Under the pieces are notes generated by a model. That model was not told where the DNA came from, did no database searches, and saw only the letters and a program-made list of their open reading frames with translations. The position numbers and the translations under genes were made by a program. From a virus, in IMG/VR virus record IMGVR_UViG_3300030104_003024, positions 1 to 24,518 of that record: DNA of 24,518 nt; one strand, written 5' to 3'. Of this stretch, positions 1 through 7,791 are shown in pieces (within the stretch, counting starts at the first letter, position 1; each line of letters begins with the position of its first letter).

Positions 1-53
1 TGAGCGGTCTTACGCCGGAAGTGATAGACACGTTCACGGGGCGTTGGCATCAT
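1..53 (-). CDS. 5' end of next tail gene (partial)
   Basis: Only the first 17 codons are inside the window; the peptide starts MMPTPRERVYHFRRKTA and runs off the left edge. The start is supported by a strong ribosome site (GAGGTG) five bases before the ATG at 53; a second ATG follows at 50. It begins 9 bases after the stop of the tail tube gene, so it belongs to the same operon. By position, directly after the tail tube gene, it could be a tail assembly chaperone, but the fragment is too short to tell. Confidence 0.6.
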   Translation of the reverse strand, partial: MMPTPRERVYHFRRKTA

Positions 54-62
54 CTTTTCACC

Positions 63-2489
63 TCAGCAATGGAATAGAGTATCCGTTGAAACCACGCGCA
101 TTGCTTTGGGCATGACCTTGAGCGGTGCGCGAATTGGTCCCTTGTCTTCAGGGATAGGGAGCGGAGCCTCAGTGATAACGTAGTCATCGAGATAGATGTC
201 TATGCTCTCACGTGTGCCGGAACTACCGGCCTTTGTAAATGATAATTTAATCATGTTTGTAGTTGTAGCATCGTGGTCTACAGCACGCCGCATCTTGTGG
301 TAAAACACAGGGTCATCCACGATAATTTCTAAGTCAGCCATGTATTCTGTCTGACCTTCAACAGCAATACTTGCATTACGAGCACCAGCAAACGGAACTT
401 GGTCAGTAGCCGCATCAGCAATCGGTGCACCGTTTATGGTGTAGAATTGCTGCACACCAGTGGTTCCAGTGACTGTGAAAGATACAACTTGTCCAATCTG
501 GACTCCCGCAACTGTGATGGTTCCATTGTAGAACATGTATGGCTTTTGAGTGCCAACAGCGATACCTGCTTCTTTTCGCGTAATGTCTGTGTTTGCAGTA
601 TCCTCAAAGATGCGATGCGTATTGTATCGGTCACCTTTGTTAGCGTCTTCAAGACGACCTGTGTCTGTATAACAGAGAGCAGAATCAAAACCAACAGAGA
701 GGCGAAGTGCCGCATCTGTATCAGCAGTCAAAGAGAACTCCTTGACTTTACATCCACGGAACAAACGAGTCAACTGCTTCGCATCAGAAGTTCCACCATC
801 TACAACTTCGGCGGTAGTCCCATCATCAGCCTGATTATCACGACGACGAATACTGACTTCCATTGCGAAAGATGGCACATGGCTACGTGAATAAAGAAGA
901 CGAGTCACAGGGTTAGTCAAAGTCCCATCAGATAATCTATCAGGACTTCCATGTCGTGAATGATTGTAAAGATGTTCATTATCAGCAACGTCAATAAGAG
1001 TTCCACCACCAATAGTAATTGAAGTCGCACTACCAATTGCGGTCACAACACCTACTCTTTGCTTACTTGCATTGAAAACAGTATCACCAATAGCGAATTG
1101 CTCTCTTGCGTCAACACCATCTACAGTCATCGCACTTGTGTGAGTTGCCGAGTATCCGCCACCATTGTTGATAAGAGTGCCTGTGGATGCAGTATGCTCA
1201 TTAAATCGAGCAAAGCGAATTGAAGTATCATCAGCATGACTGAAACATAACGGGCTATCAAGGAATATTTGACCAGCGCCGCTTGATTGAGCAATAGAAA
1301 CAATTCGACGGATTTCACTTTTTTCTGTCGTATTGTAGTAAATATTAGATGCTGATGCACCAAAAGTGCTACTGAATGTAAGCGTTTCATTGCTATTACT
1401 TGCGGTTGTATCAAGGTCTACTCTGAATAACGTAGCACTATCAATTTGAGTAATTACAGAGCCAGCGGCAATACCAGTGCCTGATACTGCCATCCCAACC
1501 TTGAGAAGTGCAGTAGAATCCATTCGAATGATTTTTGCATTACCACTAAATACAGTAGCATCACCGCCTGTTGGTGTATGGTCAGTATCACAAGTAGAAT
1601 CTGTAAAAGAATCACTATCACCTTCTTTGAAAGAAACTATGCTCTCAGTGTTTGTATCTTTTATGATAACATAATCACCAGCCGCAACAGCGGATGAGCC
1701 TGCTTTGAATGTAGGTGTAGCATTACTTGAAGTGGTATTAAAAACAAGAAGAGATGCACCAGCAGATACTGCTCCATTCAAAAGATAATCATTATCATCA
1801 CAAAGAGTATCATATTCAGTTCCTACATCTATTGCTTCCATACCAAGGCAGTAGTAGAGCCATCGAGGATTGTGCATGTTGACTTCAAAGGAGCCACCTT
1901 CATTGATGAAGCGACCCGGAACCTGCACTGATACATCTCGACCAAGACCAACGACATGGTAACGCTTGAGGTCTACTCGCGTCTCAGGTAACGTCACAGC
2001 AGTCGTGACACCAAGGAACTGGTCTGTAAGAACAGATTCACTGCTGTTATTGGCTGCGGCGTTATACCCACTGTCTATATCGAGAGCAGGAAGAGCGAAA
2101 GAATGGAAGACAAGAGCATCAGTCCCTGATGACGCGGTAGATGTGGCTGTAGAAAGTTTAGGTGTAACTGTAAAAGTAGTTGATGTTTGAGCGACGACAG
2201 TAAATTGTTTCCCAGTAGCAGCGTTATCATCAGCAGTGTAACTGTTAGTTCCAATAATACTTAATTTTGCACCAACGAGCATACCGATTGGATACTTGAG
2301 CACTCCACTTTGAACCGGAGTAGATGCAGCACCATTAGTTAGTGTAATAAGGCTGGTTCCAGCAGTGCTATCAGTGCTTGTATGTGTAAACGTGAACGAT
2401 GATGAATTGTAATCATGTGTCAACACTAAACCTGTCTCGTGACCGAAGGAAATCTCGGTCAAATCGCCCTTGTATACTGTGGATGGCAT
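63..2489 (-). CDS. Candidate major tail tube protein with inserted beta domains
   Basis: This 808-residue protein is rich in Ser/Thr/Gly and beta-strand-like throughout. I read it as the major tail (tube) protein because it follows the neck genes and because its second half carries tube-like segments: an FRGCKVKEFSLTAD strand pair followed by a long beta region, then LDDYVITEAPLPIPEDKGP near the C-terminus. Tail tube proteins are usually 150-300 residues, so most of this length looks like insertions. One around residues 315-375 (GMAVSGTGIAAGSVITQI) resembles a small beta domain common in marine virus tail and fibre proteins; another around 440-510 (FAIGDTVFNASKQRVGVVTAI) resembles a second such domain; an N-terminal beta region spans about 40-130. 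The ATG at 2489 has GAGGTG six bases upstream. A tail sheath or spike role is less likely but not excluded. Confidence 0.65.
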   Translation of the reverse strand: MPSTVYKGDLTEISFGHETGLVLTHDYNSSSFTFTHTSTDSTAGTSLITLTNGAASTPVQSGVLKYPIGMLVGAKLSIIGTNSYTADDNAATGKQFTVVAQTSTTFTVTPKLSTATSTASSGTDALVFHSFALPALDIDSGYNAAANNSSESVLTDQFLGVTTAVTLPETRVDLKRYHVVGLGRDVSVQVPGRFINEGGSFEVNMHNPRWLYYCLGMEAIDVGTEYDTLCDDNDYLLNGAVSAGASLLVFNTTSSNATPTFKAGSSAVAAGDYVIIKDTNTESIVSFKEGDSDSFTDSTCDTDHTPTGGDATVFSGNAKIIRMDSTALLKVGMAVSGTGIAAGSVITQIDSATLFRVDLDTTASNSNETLTFSSTFGASASNIYYNTTEKSEIRRIVSIAQSSGAGQIFLDSPLCFSHADDTSIRFARFNEHTASTGTLINNGGGYSATHTSAMTVDGVDAREQFAIGDTVFNASKQRVGVVTAIGSATSITIGGGTLIDVADNEHLYNHSRHGSPDRLSDGTLTNPVTRLLYSRSHVPSFAMEVSIRRRDNQADDGTTAEVVDGGTSDAKQLTRLFRGCKVKEFSLTADTDAALRLSVGFDSALCYTDTGRLEDANKGDRYNTHRIFEDTANTDITRKEAGIAVGTQKPYMFYNGTITVAGVQIGQVVSFTVTGTTGVQQFYTINGAPIADAATDQVPFAGARNASIAVEGQTEYMADLEIIVDDPVFYHKMRRAVDHDATTTNMIKLSFTKAGSSGTRESIDIYLDDYVITEAPLPIPEDKGPIRAPLKVMPKAMRVVSTDTLFHC

Positions 2490-2499
2490 GCTCTACACC

Positions 2500-2946
2500 T
2501 CATGGGATAAGTTCCGCGAAGATAACAACTTCGGTCTGAAAGGTCATTCTAAAATACATTTTCGTCCTATCGGACAAATCCGTGCGTGTTTTGAACACCA
2601 TTCGGTCGAAGTTGGTTCCGTCGCCTTTTCTCTTCAGATGAACGAGGCGTCGCACCTCATTCTCCATCTTTTTCAGATGCTCTCGACTTCGCGATGTGCG
2701 GATGTCAATCGTAATGTTCACCCGCGTGGTGACAAAGTCGTAGAGAAGTTCAGGAGTTTCTTCGTTGTGCGCTGTCTCGTAGCACATAACGAAGTCCTGT
2801 CGGGACATATCGAGACGCTTACCGCGCTCAGGAGTGAGTGTAGCAACGTCAGCGATGACTGGTTTGATGTTGTCTGTGTTGCCACGATTCCAATCACTGA
2901 GAGTGTTGAGGACAGATGTGAGTGCTTCATCGAATGTCGCGACCAT
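2500..2946 (-). CDS. Candidate tail terminator / tail completion protein
   Basis: 148 residues, placed between the neck genes and the tail tube gene, where tail terminator proteins usually sit. A central strand (VNITIDIRTSRS) followed by a helix (REHLKKMENEVRRLVHLKRK) and further strands fits the alpha/beta fold of tail-completion proteins, which form a ring capping the tail tube and joining it to the head. I prefer the ATG at 2946 over the in-frame GTG at 2949: GGTGAT lies five bases upstream, and the ATG overlaps the stop of the preceding gene in TGATG. Function rests on position and predicted fold only. Confidence 0.5.
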   Translation of the reverse strand: MVATFDEALTSVLNTLSDWNRGNTDNIKPVIADVATLTPERGKRLDMSRQDFVMCYETAHNEETPELLYDFVTTRVNITIDIRTSRSREHLKKMENEVRRLVHLKRKGDGTNFDRMVFKTRTDLSDRTKMYFRMTFQTEVVIFAELIP

Positions 2947-3287
2947 CACTCATCACCCCGCATCAATGCTGCTTTATCAGGTAGAAGGACTCCACCACGA
3001 TAAACCAACCCATATTCGTAGAGCAAAGGAGAGGTTGTGAGCATAACTTCATCCACCCTGTTCATGACATGTTCAAGGATTTCATCAGGCACAGGCTTTC
3101 TGTCTCTGAAATATCCATCTCCCTCTTTCTCGATTCCTTCCAATCTGAGTTCTCTTGTCTCTACAGTGTCTCTGAAATCTGCTGGCATCTTAGTAAGGAC
3201 TTCTTTCAATTCTTCTTGGACGCTGGATTTACTGTAATCGCTCATCATATCTCGAAAGATGTCGTCAATCATACTCCGCTTATCCAT
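2946..3287 (-). CDS. Small neck-region protein, function unknown
   Basis: 113 residues, charged and mainly helical at the N-terminus (MIDDIFRDMMSDYSKSSVQEELKEVL), with a C-terminal part containing YEYGLVYRGGVLLPDKAALM. No family recognised. Its start overlaps the stop of the adaptor gene by one base (TAATG), and its stop overlaps the start of the candidate tail terminator, so the three are translationally coupled. A position between head-tail adaptor and tail terminator suggests a neck, stopper or connector role; this is inference. Confidence 0.6.
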   Translation of the reverse strand: MDKRSMIDDIFRDMMSDYSKSSVQEELKEVLTKMPADFRDTVETRELRLEGIEKEGDGYFRDRKPVPDEILEHVMNRVDEVMLTTSPLLYEYGLVYRGGVLLPDKAALMRGDE

Positions 3288-4864
3288 TATTCAAACACCA
3301 CAATCTCCGTGTAGCGTCTCAATATGGCCTCTGCTTCTTGACGTAAAAGTTGCACCTTTGCTCCGATGTCTACATTCTGTGTGCCTTCAGGTATGAGGAC
3401 GCTGCGGTCATCAGACATCAGTAAGTCAGCAGCAACCATCTTAGTCGCAGCCTCTTCTATCGCCTTTTCCAAATATCGCTCTCCATAGATGTAAGCAACC
3501 TTGACAGCGTTCCACTCAAAGAAGGGATATGAGTTGTTGAAGTAGACAATGCCTTCCTCGTGGTCGAGCCACCAATCTCTTAGGCGTCCTACATCCCCAC
3601 TACTACTTCCACCTTGAAGGTCTACCAAAAGAGTATGTTGTGTTATTTGTCCGCCAATATCGCTGAGAGCGCTACCCACGACGATAACACAGCCGGTGAA
3701 GGATGTTGCAGTCGTTCCAGTGTATCGAAAGACATCACCACTGGCATCTACACAAACACCTGCCTTCGCGAAGCCACTTGTTGAATCTACGTTAATTGTA
3801 GTTGAGTCAAGGCTACTGAAAGTTGCAGTGTTCACCTGAGTTTGTGACAGTGTGACACTACTATCTGTCACAACTATCGAGCATGACTCGCCACCTTTTA
3901 CGGCTCTCATGCTTGTCAACTTTACAACACCTGTTCCGTAGTCCGCGTTTGCAGATGCAAGGAACTCATTGTGGACAGCGACGTTGCTTGTTGAGCCTTC
4001 AAGAGTAAATGCAGATGCAAACTCTACTGCTGCTTTACTAACTCGGTCTTCCTTGTTGATGAGGTCAGCGAGATTTTGTGCAGTAGTTGTAGCGTCAAAA
4101 TCAGCACGCCACTGCCCAGTGCCAGTGCCAGCAGTGAGAACAGCAGCAGTTCCATTACCCGGAGACATAACTATCGAGCCGCTAATAGCCCTAACATCTT
4201 CAGGGATTTTGATACGAGCCTCAGCACCGCAAATCTCACGGTAGTCGTCACCTTGCCATAGTTCAATACGCAACATTTGCTGGACATTGCGGAAAAGAAG
4301 TGGGGTTGTCCCGACATAATCTGTGTAATATCGTCGGCGATAAGGCTTGTATGTGTCAAAATTGATGTATTCTGCACTCACAAGGTAGGGTCGCCAAGCA
4401 TTATGTGTGATATTATCTATCTTATCCTGAGTTTCCTTAATACGAGCCTCAACAATTGCCTTCGTCATGCCACGCTGTCGTCCTACTGCTCCATTGGAGA
4501 ATGAGGATGTATTCTGGACATACGCATTGTCTGCTGCTTGATAATCAGCGTGAGTGAACCCACCAGTGAATGCGAGTTTCACACCACTTGCTCCACCGTT
4601 CGAAATAGCAGTGATGGTCTTCTCCAATCCAAGAGGGTCTGCATCACTGTAAATGAAAATGGTATCTCCAACTTCAAATCCTATTGTGCGGTAATCTGCG
4701 CCAGTAACATAGACGCCGTCAGAAACAGAATCAGCAGCGACAAGCACAGCGTCTTGAGGACCAATAGCAAGGAAGTCAGCAACTTTTTGAGCAGTGGTAT
4801 AGACAATTGCAGTAGGGTCGAGAGGCCGCGTTTCAGGCTCACCGGGACTAAAGACAACTGGCAT
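3287..4864 (-). CDS. Candidate head-tail adaptor with inserted beta domains
   Basis: 525 residues. The C-terminal 70 or so residues (AVKVAYIYGERYLEKAIEEA followed by helices to the end) look like the helical core of gp6-type head-tail adaptors, which form a ring under the portal; the N-terminal segment (TAQKVADFL) could supply the first helix. Between them lie beta-rich insertions: one around residues 225-345 (TTAQNLADLINKEDRVSKAA, then GGESCSIVV), resembling a domain common in phage tail proteins, and one around 343-405 (TTINVDSTSGFAKAGV, then FRYTGTTATSFTGC), resembling a frequent small beta repeat of virion proteins. Typical adaptors are 100-200 residues, so this is strongly enlarged. ATG at 4864 directly follows the stop of the zinc-ribbon gene; GGGAG lies three bases upstream. 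Confidence 0.55.
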   Translation of the reverse strand: MPVVFSPGEPETRPLDPTAIVYTTAQKVADFLAIGPQDAVLVAADSVSDGVYVTGADYRTIGFEVGDTIFIYSDADPLGLEKTITAISNGGASGVKLAFTGGFTHADYQAADNAYVQNTSSFSNGAVGRQRGMTKAIVEARIKETQDKIDNITHNAWRPYLVSAEYINFDTYKPYRRRYYTDYVGTTPLLFRNVQQMLRIELWQGDDYREICGAEARIKIPEDVRAISGSIVMSPGNGTAAVLTAGTGTGQWRADFDATTTAQNLADLINKEDRVSKAAVEFASAFTLEGSTSNVAVHNEFLASANADYGTGVVKLTSMRAVKGGESCSIVVTDSSVTLSQTQVNTATFSSLDSTTINVDSTSGFAKAGVCVDASGDVFRYTGTTATSFTGCVIVVGSALSDIGGQITQHTLLVDLQGGSSSGDVGRLRDWWLDHEEGIVYFNNSYPFFEWNAVKVAYIYGERYLEKAIEEAATKMVAADLLMSDDRSVLIPEGTQNVDIGAKVQLLRQEAEAILRRYTEIVVFE

Positions 4865-5164
4865 CTACTCCCTTGCCTCCTCGTCTCGGTGACCAAGGTT
4901 GTATTCCATAGGGCGCTTACATGCACCACATGTCTCTCGCCATAAGAAGTGGAGCATACCGCAGTGTTGACAACGTGTCCCTTTACCGATGTTAAGGATG
5001 TCAGCGGCCTCGGTATTTCGATTACGTTGCTCACTCACAACGCCCTGTAGCGGACGTTCTTCGTCAGCAATTGCACCAAGGTCAAGGTTGACATCAGAAC
5101 GGATTGCTTGTTTTTGCATACGCTCGATGTCTGAAAACTCAATTGTGTGAAGTTCCAAACCCAT
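4865..5164 (-). CDS. Zinc-ribbon small neck-region protein
   Basis: About 99 residues from the ATG at 5164; an in-frame GTG at 5173 would add three residues and the upstream signal does not decide clearly. The C-terminal half holds a Cys4 ribbon, CxxC-x10-CxxC (Cys 65, 68, 79 and 82 counted from the ATG), in RCQHCGMLHFLWRETCGACK, expected to bind one zinc. The N-terminal half is charged and probably helical. It abuts the adaptor gene exactly. The ribbon suggests a protein or nucleic acid contact in the neck, but I recognise no named family. Confidence 0.65.
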   Translation of the reverse strand: MGLELHTIEFSDIERMQKQAIRSDVNLDLGAIADEERPLQGVVSEQRNRNTEAADILNIGKGTRCQHCGMLHFLWRETCGACKRPMEYNLGHRDEEARE

Positions 5165-5179
5165 GCATACCACTCACTC

Positions 5180-5353
5180 TCAACTTGTAGTCACTATGAT
5201 GTAGATGTTTCCAAGCACTGTATGTGGGTCACAAGATACACAAGTATTACCACCAATAGCGGTGCTAATGTCTGTAGCGATTGCTGTTCTCAATGTAGTG
5301 TCAGCAAAGTTCTTTGGCGGAAAAGGCCCAAGAATTGTAACTGACTTTGCCAT
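5180..5353 (-). CDS. 57-residue hypothetical protein
   Basis: A short open frame fills the gap between its neighbours. It starts MAKSVTILGPFPPKNFADTT and ends NIYIIVTTS, with a single CVSC pair in the middle. The ATG has GGTGAT four bases upstream, the frame begins 14 bases after the preceding stop, and it ends 15 bases before the next start, all typical of a real gene in this operon. No family recognised. Strand-like ends and position suggest a small virion or neck component. Confidence 0.65.
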   Translation of the reverse strand: MAKSVTILGPFPPKNFADTTLRTAIATDISTAIGGNTCVSCDPHTVLGNIYIIVTTS

Positions 5354-5367
5354 CTAAATCACCGCCC

Positions 5368-5682
5368 TCAAGAGCGGCGACCAATCGCAAGGAAAGTTCC
5401 ACCAGCGGTATCCATGCCAGCAAAGGGTGGGTTGACCGTAATAGTAGAGCCACTGAAGGTGAAGGTGTCATGTAGAGGGGCACTCACAGCAGCGTAGGAG
5501 GTTCCATTTGCAATGTCAACATCCTGATGCTTAACCTGTGCGAGTGCAGAGTTAATGATAACTGCATCAATACTTACAAGAAGACCACTCAGGTTAATAC
5601 TTGTGTCAGTAGCGGCATATGAGCCTGTTACAATCATTCGGTCACCAAAATAGGTAGGTCGGGTGTCAATAGTTACTGCCAT
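5368..5682 (-). CDS. Small beta-rich structural protein
   Basis: 104 residues with alternating hydrophobic strands (YFGDRMIVTGSYAATDTSIN; DAVIINSALAQVK; TITVNPPFAG; GGTFLAIGRRS). The ending GTFLAIGRR and the overall pattern fit small beta-sandwich proteins encoded after the capsid gene in many tailed viruses. Start supported by GTGAT four bases before the ATG, in the 5-base gap after the preceding stop. Possible roles are a minor head protein or a head-tail connector; the sequence does not decide. Confidence 0.6.
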   Translation of the reverse strand: MAVTIDTRPTYFGDRMIVTGSYAATDTSINLSGLLVSIDAVIINSALAQVKHQDVDIANGTSYAAVSAPLHDTFTFSGSTITVNPPFAGMDTAGGTFLAIGRRS

Positions 5683-5687
5683 TCAAA

Positions 5688-6074
5688 TCACTCTTCTTCT
5701 TCTGCGGACTCTGCTACGAGTTCTTCTGTCTCTGCCACTCCGTCTGGACTCATAACAGTTGCGACGAGTTCGAGTAGTGTGGACTTTGTTGCATAGCCCT
5801 TGGGCTTGATGTCATAAGTAGCGAGCCAGTTCTGAATATCCTTACGGGACCAGCCCTCATCAGGGATTCCATCATTGCCAAGGTCTTCACTACGCTCTTC
5901 TGCTTCTGTAGCAGTCCAACCTTCGATGCGGAAGTTAATCTCATCAAGGCGAGGGTGGTAATGGTCGAGCCAAGCAGATGTAACGTCAACTGGACGGTTC
6001 TGTTCCCAATCGCGCATCTTAGGGTCTGTAGCCCGACGCACATGGGAGCGACCAATGTAAGTCACAATAGGCAT
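5688..6074 (-). CDS. Small head-region protein with SAP/HeH-like domain
   Basis: 128 residues. Residues 75-108 (WSRKDIQNWLATYDIKPKGY then ATKSTLLELV) match the helix-extended-loop-helix pattern of SAP/HeH/LEM-like domains, which bind DNA or proteins and occur in small phage proteins near the capsid and connector genes. The first 55 residues (VTYIGRSHVRR, FRIEGWTATEAEE) look like a separate beta unit, and the C-terminus is very acidic. GGTGA lies six bases before the ATG. Position among capsid and neck genes suggests a virion component that may touch DNA near the connector; this is inference. Confidence 0.6.
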   Translation of the reverse strand: MPIVTYIGRSHVRRATDPKMRDWEQNRPVDVTSAWLDHYHPRLDEINFRIEGWTATEAEERSEDLGNDGIPDEGWSRKDIQNWLATYDIKPKGYATKSTLLELVATVMSPDGVAETEELVAESAEEEE

Positions 6075-6086
6075 GTATTGTCACCT

Positions 6087-6548
6087 TCAACCGGCGATTA
6101 GCGTAATCAAGGTCGTGTCTGTAGCGCCACCGACTGTGAAGGTTAGTTCACCAGTTTCGTGGGCTACAACAGTCGCTGCTGCTGCTAATGATTCATCAGT
6201 GTCAGTGTTGTTTGTCAAGTTGATAAGTGCATAGATGCGGCTCAGGCTTGAGTCGTAAGCATTGACTGCGAACTTCTGAGTTGTGCCTGTATCACCAGTG
6301 ACCATGACTGAGATTAGTCGAAGTCCACTGACTGGTTCGTTGCTGCTGGAGTTCACTGCTTGGAATCCTGTAAGAGCACCGGGGTATGTCCCTGCTGCCG
6401 CTGTGCCGGATAGCCATGCTGTGTTGTCACCAACAGTGCCGTCTGCATTAGGAACTGTTGCAGGTGCACCGGGACTGTTTCCACCCATTGGTATATCCAA
6501 GTAGGTAGTCGTTACTGTCAAGTTTGTGTGTGAGGTTACTGTTGCCAT
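6087..6548 (-). CDS. Candidate capsid decoration protein
   Basis: 153 residues, Ala/Gly/Thr-rich, almost entirely beta-like, without charged clusters. It follows the capsid gene at 35 bases and shares with it an identical translation-start region, which suggests similarly strong expression; both points fit a capsid-decorating or cementing protein. Features include an N-terminal TVTSHTNLTVTTTYLD strand pair and a C-terminal GELTFTVGGATDTTLITLIA. No family could be assigned; a minor tail or fibre protein is the alternative. Confidence 0.6.
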   Translation of the reverse strand: MATVTSHTNLTVTTTYLDIPMGGNSPGAPATVPNADGTVGDNTAWLSGTAAAGTYPGALTGFQAVNSSSNEPVSGLRLISVMVTGDTGTTQKFAVNAYDSSLSRIYALINLTNNTDTDESLAAAATVVAHETGELTFTVGGATDTTLITLIAG

Positions 6549-6567
6549 TTTTCATCATCTCCGTATT
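6543..6567 (-). promoter_or_regulatory. Translation-start region shared with the capsid gene
   Basis: These 25 bases are identical to 7754-7778 upstream of the capsid gene. They contain the Shine-Dalgarno-type GGAGATGATG, an A run and the ATG GCA start. Perfect identity outside coding constraint suggests a duplicated or selected strong initiation signal. Confidence 0.75.
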
Positions 6568-6583
6568 GTTCTTGTTGTCTCCA

Positions 6584-7759
6584 TCAGGACAAGTCCCGAA
6601 TACTCCCCTGTGCGCGGAAGAAGGTAGTCCACACTTCACCCATGGTTCGGTATAGCCCTTCCTGACCGAGACGGTTGATAGCGAATGGGTCGCCTGTCTC
6701 GATACCGGACTCGAAGTATTGAGTCGGGATTGCCGTGGAGAAGTATAGGTAGTCCGTGTCGAGGAAGTAAACTCGGCTGATGCCGTCCTTCTCAACGTCC
6801 TTCGATGGGATAATTGGGACACCGTTGTAGGTAGCGACGATGAAACCGGCTTCGATACCGGGAACACCCTTTACACCGTTGTAGGTTGGTGTAACGCGCT
6901 TCTCTTCCATGAATCGCTGCTGTGCCTGTAGCAACTGCTGTAGGCGCATTAGAGTATCATAGCCAGTGAGCATAACCTTGGGGTTGCCACCAAGTTCCCA
7001 CATGCGCTGGAAGACATCATCCAACTGGTCAAGGGAGAAAGTTCTCCTCTGCCCTGCTGCTCGGTCTGCACCGCAGTTCACGACAGCGTTGGACCATGAG
7101 TTTGCACTTCGGTCAATGCTGTAGATGTCGAGGTCGCTTGCACCACAGTGGTCAGTTCCCGGTGTTGCACCAGTTTCCATGGATGTTAGTCCACCAGAGG
7201 AGCCACCGTCGTTTCCAGTGATTCGGTCAAGGGACTCGAAGTTGTTTCCTGCGGCTGTCTCAGAGTCCGTTAGGAGCATCTTGTTGACCATCTCAGCATG
7301 GTGCTTACCCATCTCTTCCTTGAGGACAGAGCGGATGTCTCCCATACCATCGTCCTTGTCAGCAAGGAAGATAGCGACTTCACTCATGTCGAAGGAATGA
7401 GCGATGGTCTTAGGCTTTGCAGCCACGTGCTGGAAGACAGGCTTGACAGTGTCAGGAAGGACACCGTTCTCTGCAAGACCACCATGAAGAACACCAGCGT
7501 TAGGCTTCTCCGTGATGACGCGCCAACCGGAGCGGTCCCAAGGACGCTTAGGTAGGATTGAGAAAGCGTTGAACTCTTGGTTCAACTGGCTCCAGACCTT
7601 GCGGCCATAGATTGCCTGATAGGTTCCTGCGGTGGAGGAGAGCATTGGGCTGTCAGCCTTCAGCAACTCGCTGCCAGTGTAGGAATATCCCATTGCATTT
7701 CCGGCGCCATAGTAGTAGCGCTCCATGTCGGTAACTGTTCGAACGTAGTTTCGTGCCAT
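6584..7759 (-). CDS. Major capsid protein, HK97 fold
   Basis: 391 residues, close to the usual length of HK97-type capsid proteins. It follows the prohead protease-scaffold gene, the standard order. Visible features: an N-terminal region of about 70 residues with WSQLNQEFNAFSILPKRPW, an E-loop-like segment (WRVITEKPNAGVLHGGLAENG), a central helix (IRSVLKEEMGKHHAEMVNKM), and a C-terminal domain with NPKVMLTGYDTLMRLQQLL, GIEAGFIVATYNGVPIIPSK and the closing YFESGIETGDPFAINRLGQE. There is no long N-terminal delta domain as in HK97 itself, which fits a separately encoded scaffold. The start is fixed by GGAGATGATG before the ATG. The exact capsid family is not assigned; the role is clear from context and pattern. 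Confidence 0.88.
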   Translation of the reverse strand: MARNYVRTVTDMERYYYGAGNAMGYSYTGSELLKADSPMLSSTAGTYQAIYGRKVWSQLNQEFNAFSILPKRPWDRSGWRVITEKPNAGVLHGGLAENGVLPDTVKPVFQHVAAKPKTIAHSFDMSEVAIFLADKDDGMGDIRSVLKEEMGKHHAEMVNKMLLTDSETAAGNNFESLDRITGNDGGSSGGLTSMETGATPGTDHCGASDLDIYSIDRSANSWSNAVVNCGADRAAGQRRTFSLDQLDDVFQRMWELGGNPKVMLTGYDTLMRLQQLLQAQQRFMEEKRVTPTYNGVKGVPGIEAGFIVATYNGVPIIPSKDVEKDGISRVYFLDTDYLYFSTAIPTQYFESGIETGDPFAINRLGQEGLYRTMGEVWTTFFRAQGSIRDLS

Positions 7760-7778
7760 TTTTCATCATCTCCGTATT
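7754..7778 (-). promoter_or_regulatory. Capsid gene translation-start region
   Basis: A strong ribosome site (GGAGATGATG) lies four bases before the capsid ATG, within 25 bases identical to 6543-6567. Just upstream (7779-7791) the spacer is A/T only and could hold a weak archaeal-type TATA element, but I would not assert a promoter from sequence alone. Confidence 0.6.
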
Positions 7779-7791
7779 TTTTTTTAATTAT

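Noticed and set aside
2470-3003. 177-codon plus-strand open frame
   Set aside because: It is antisense to the tail terminator candidate and neighbours, and would be the only plus-strand gene in a compact minus-strand operon.
7779-7791. A/T run before the capsid gene as a terminator
   Set aside because: On the coding strand it is an A run, not a T run, and no stem precedes it; reading through to the capsid gene is expected.
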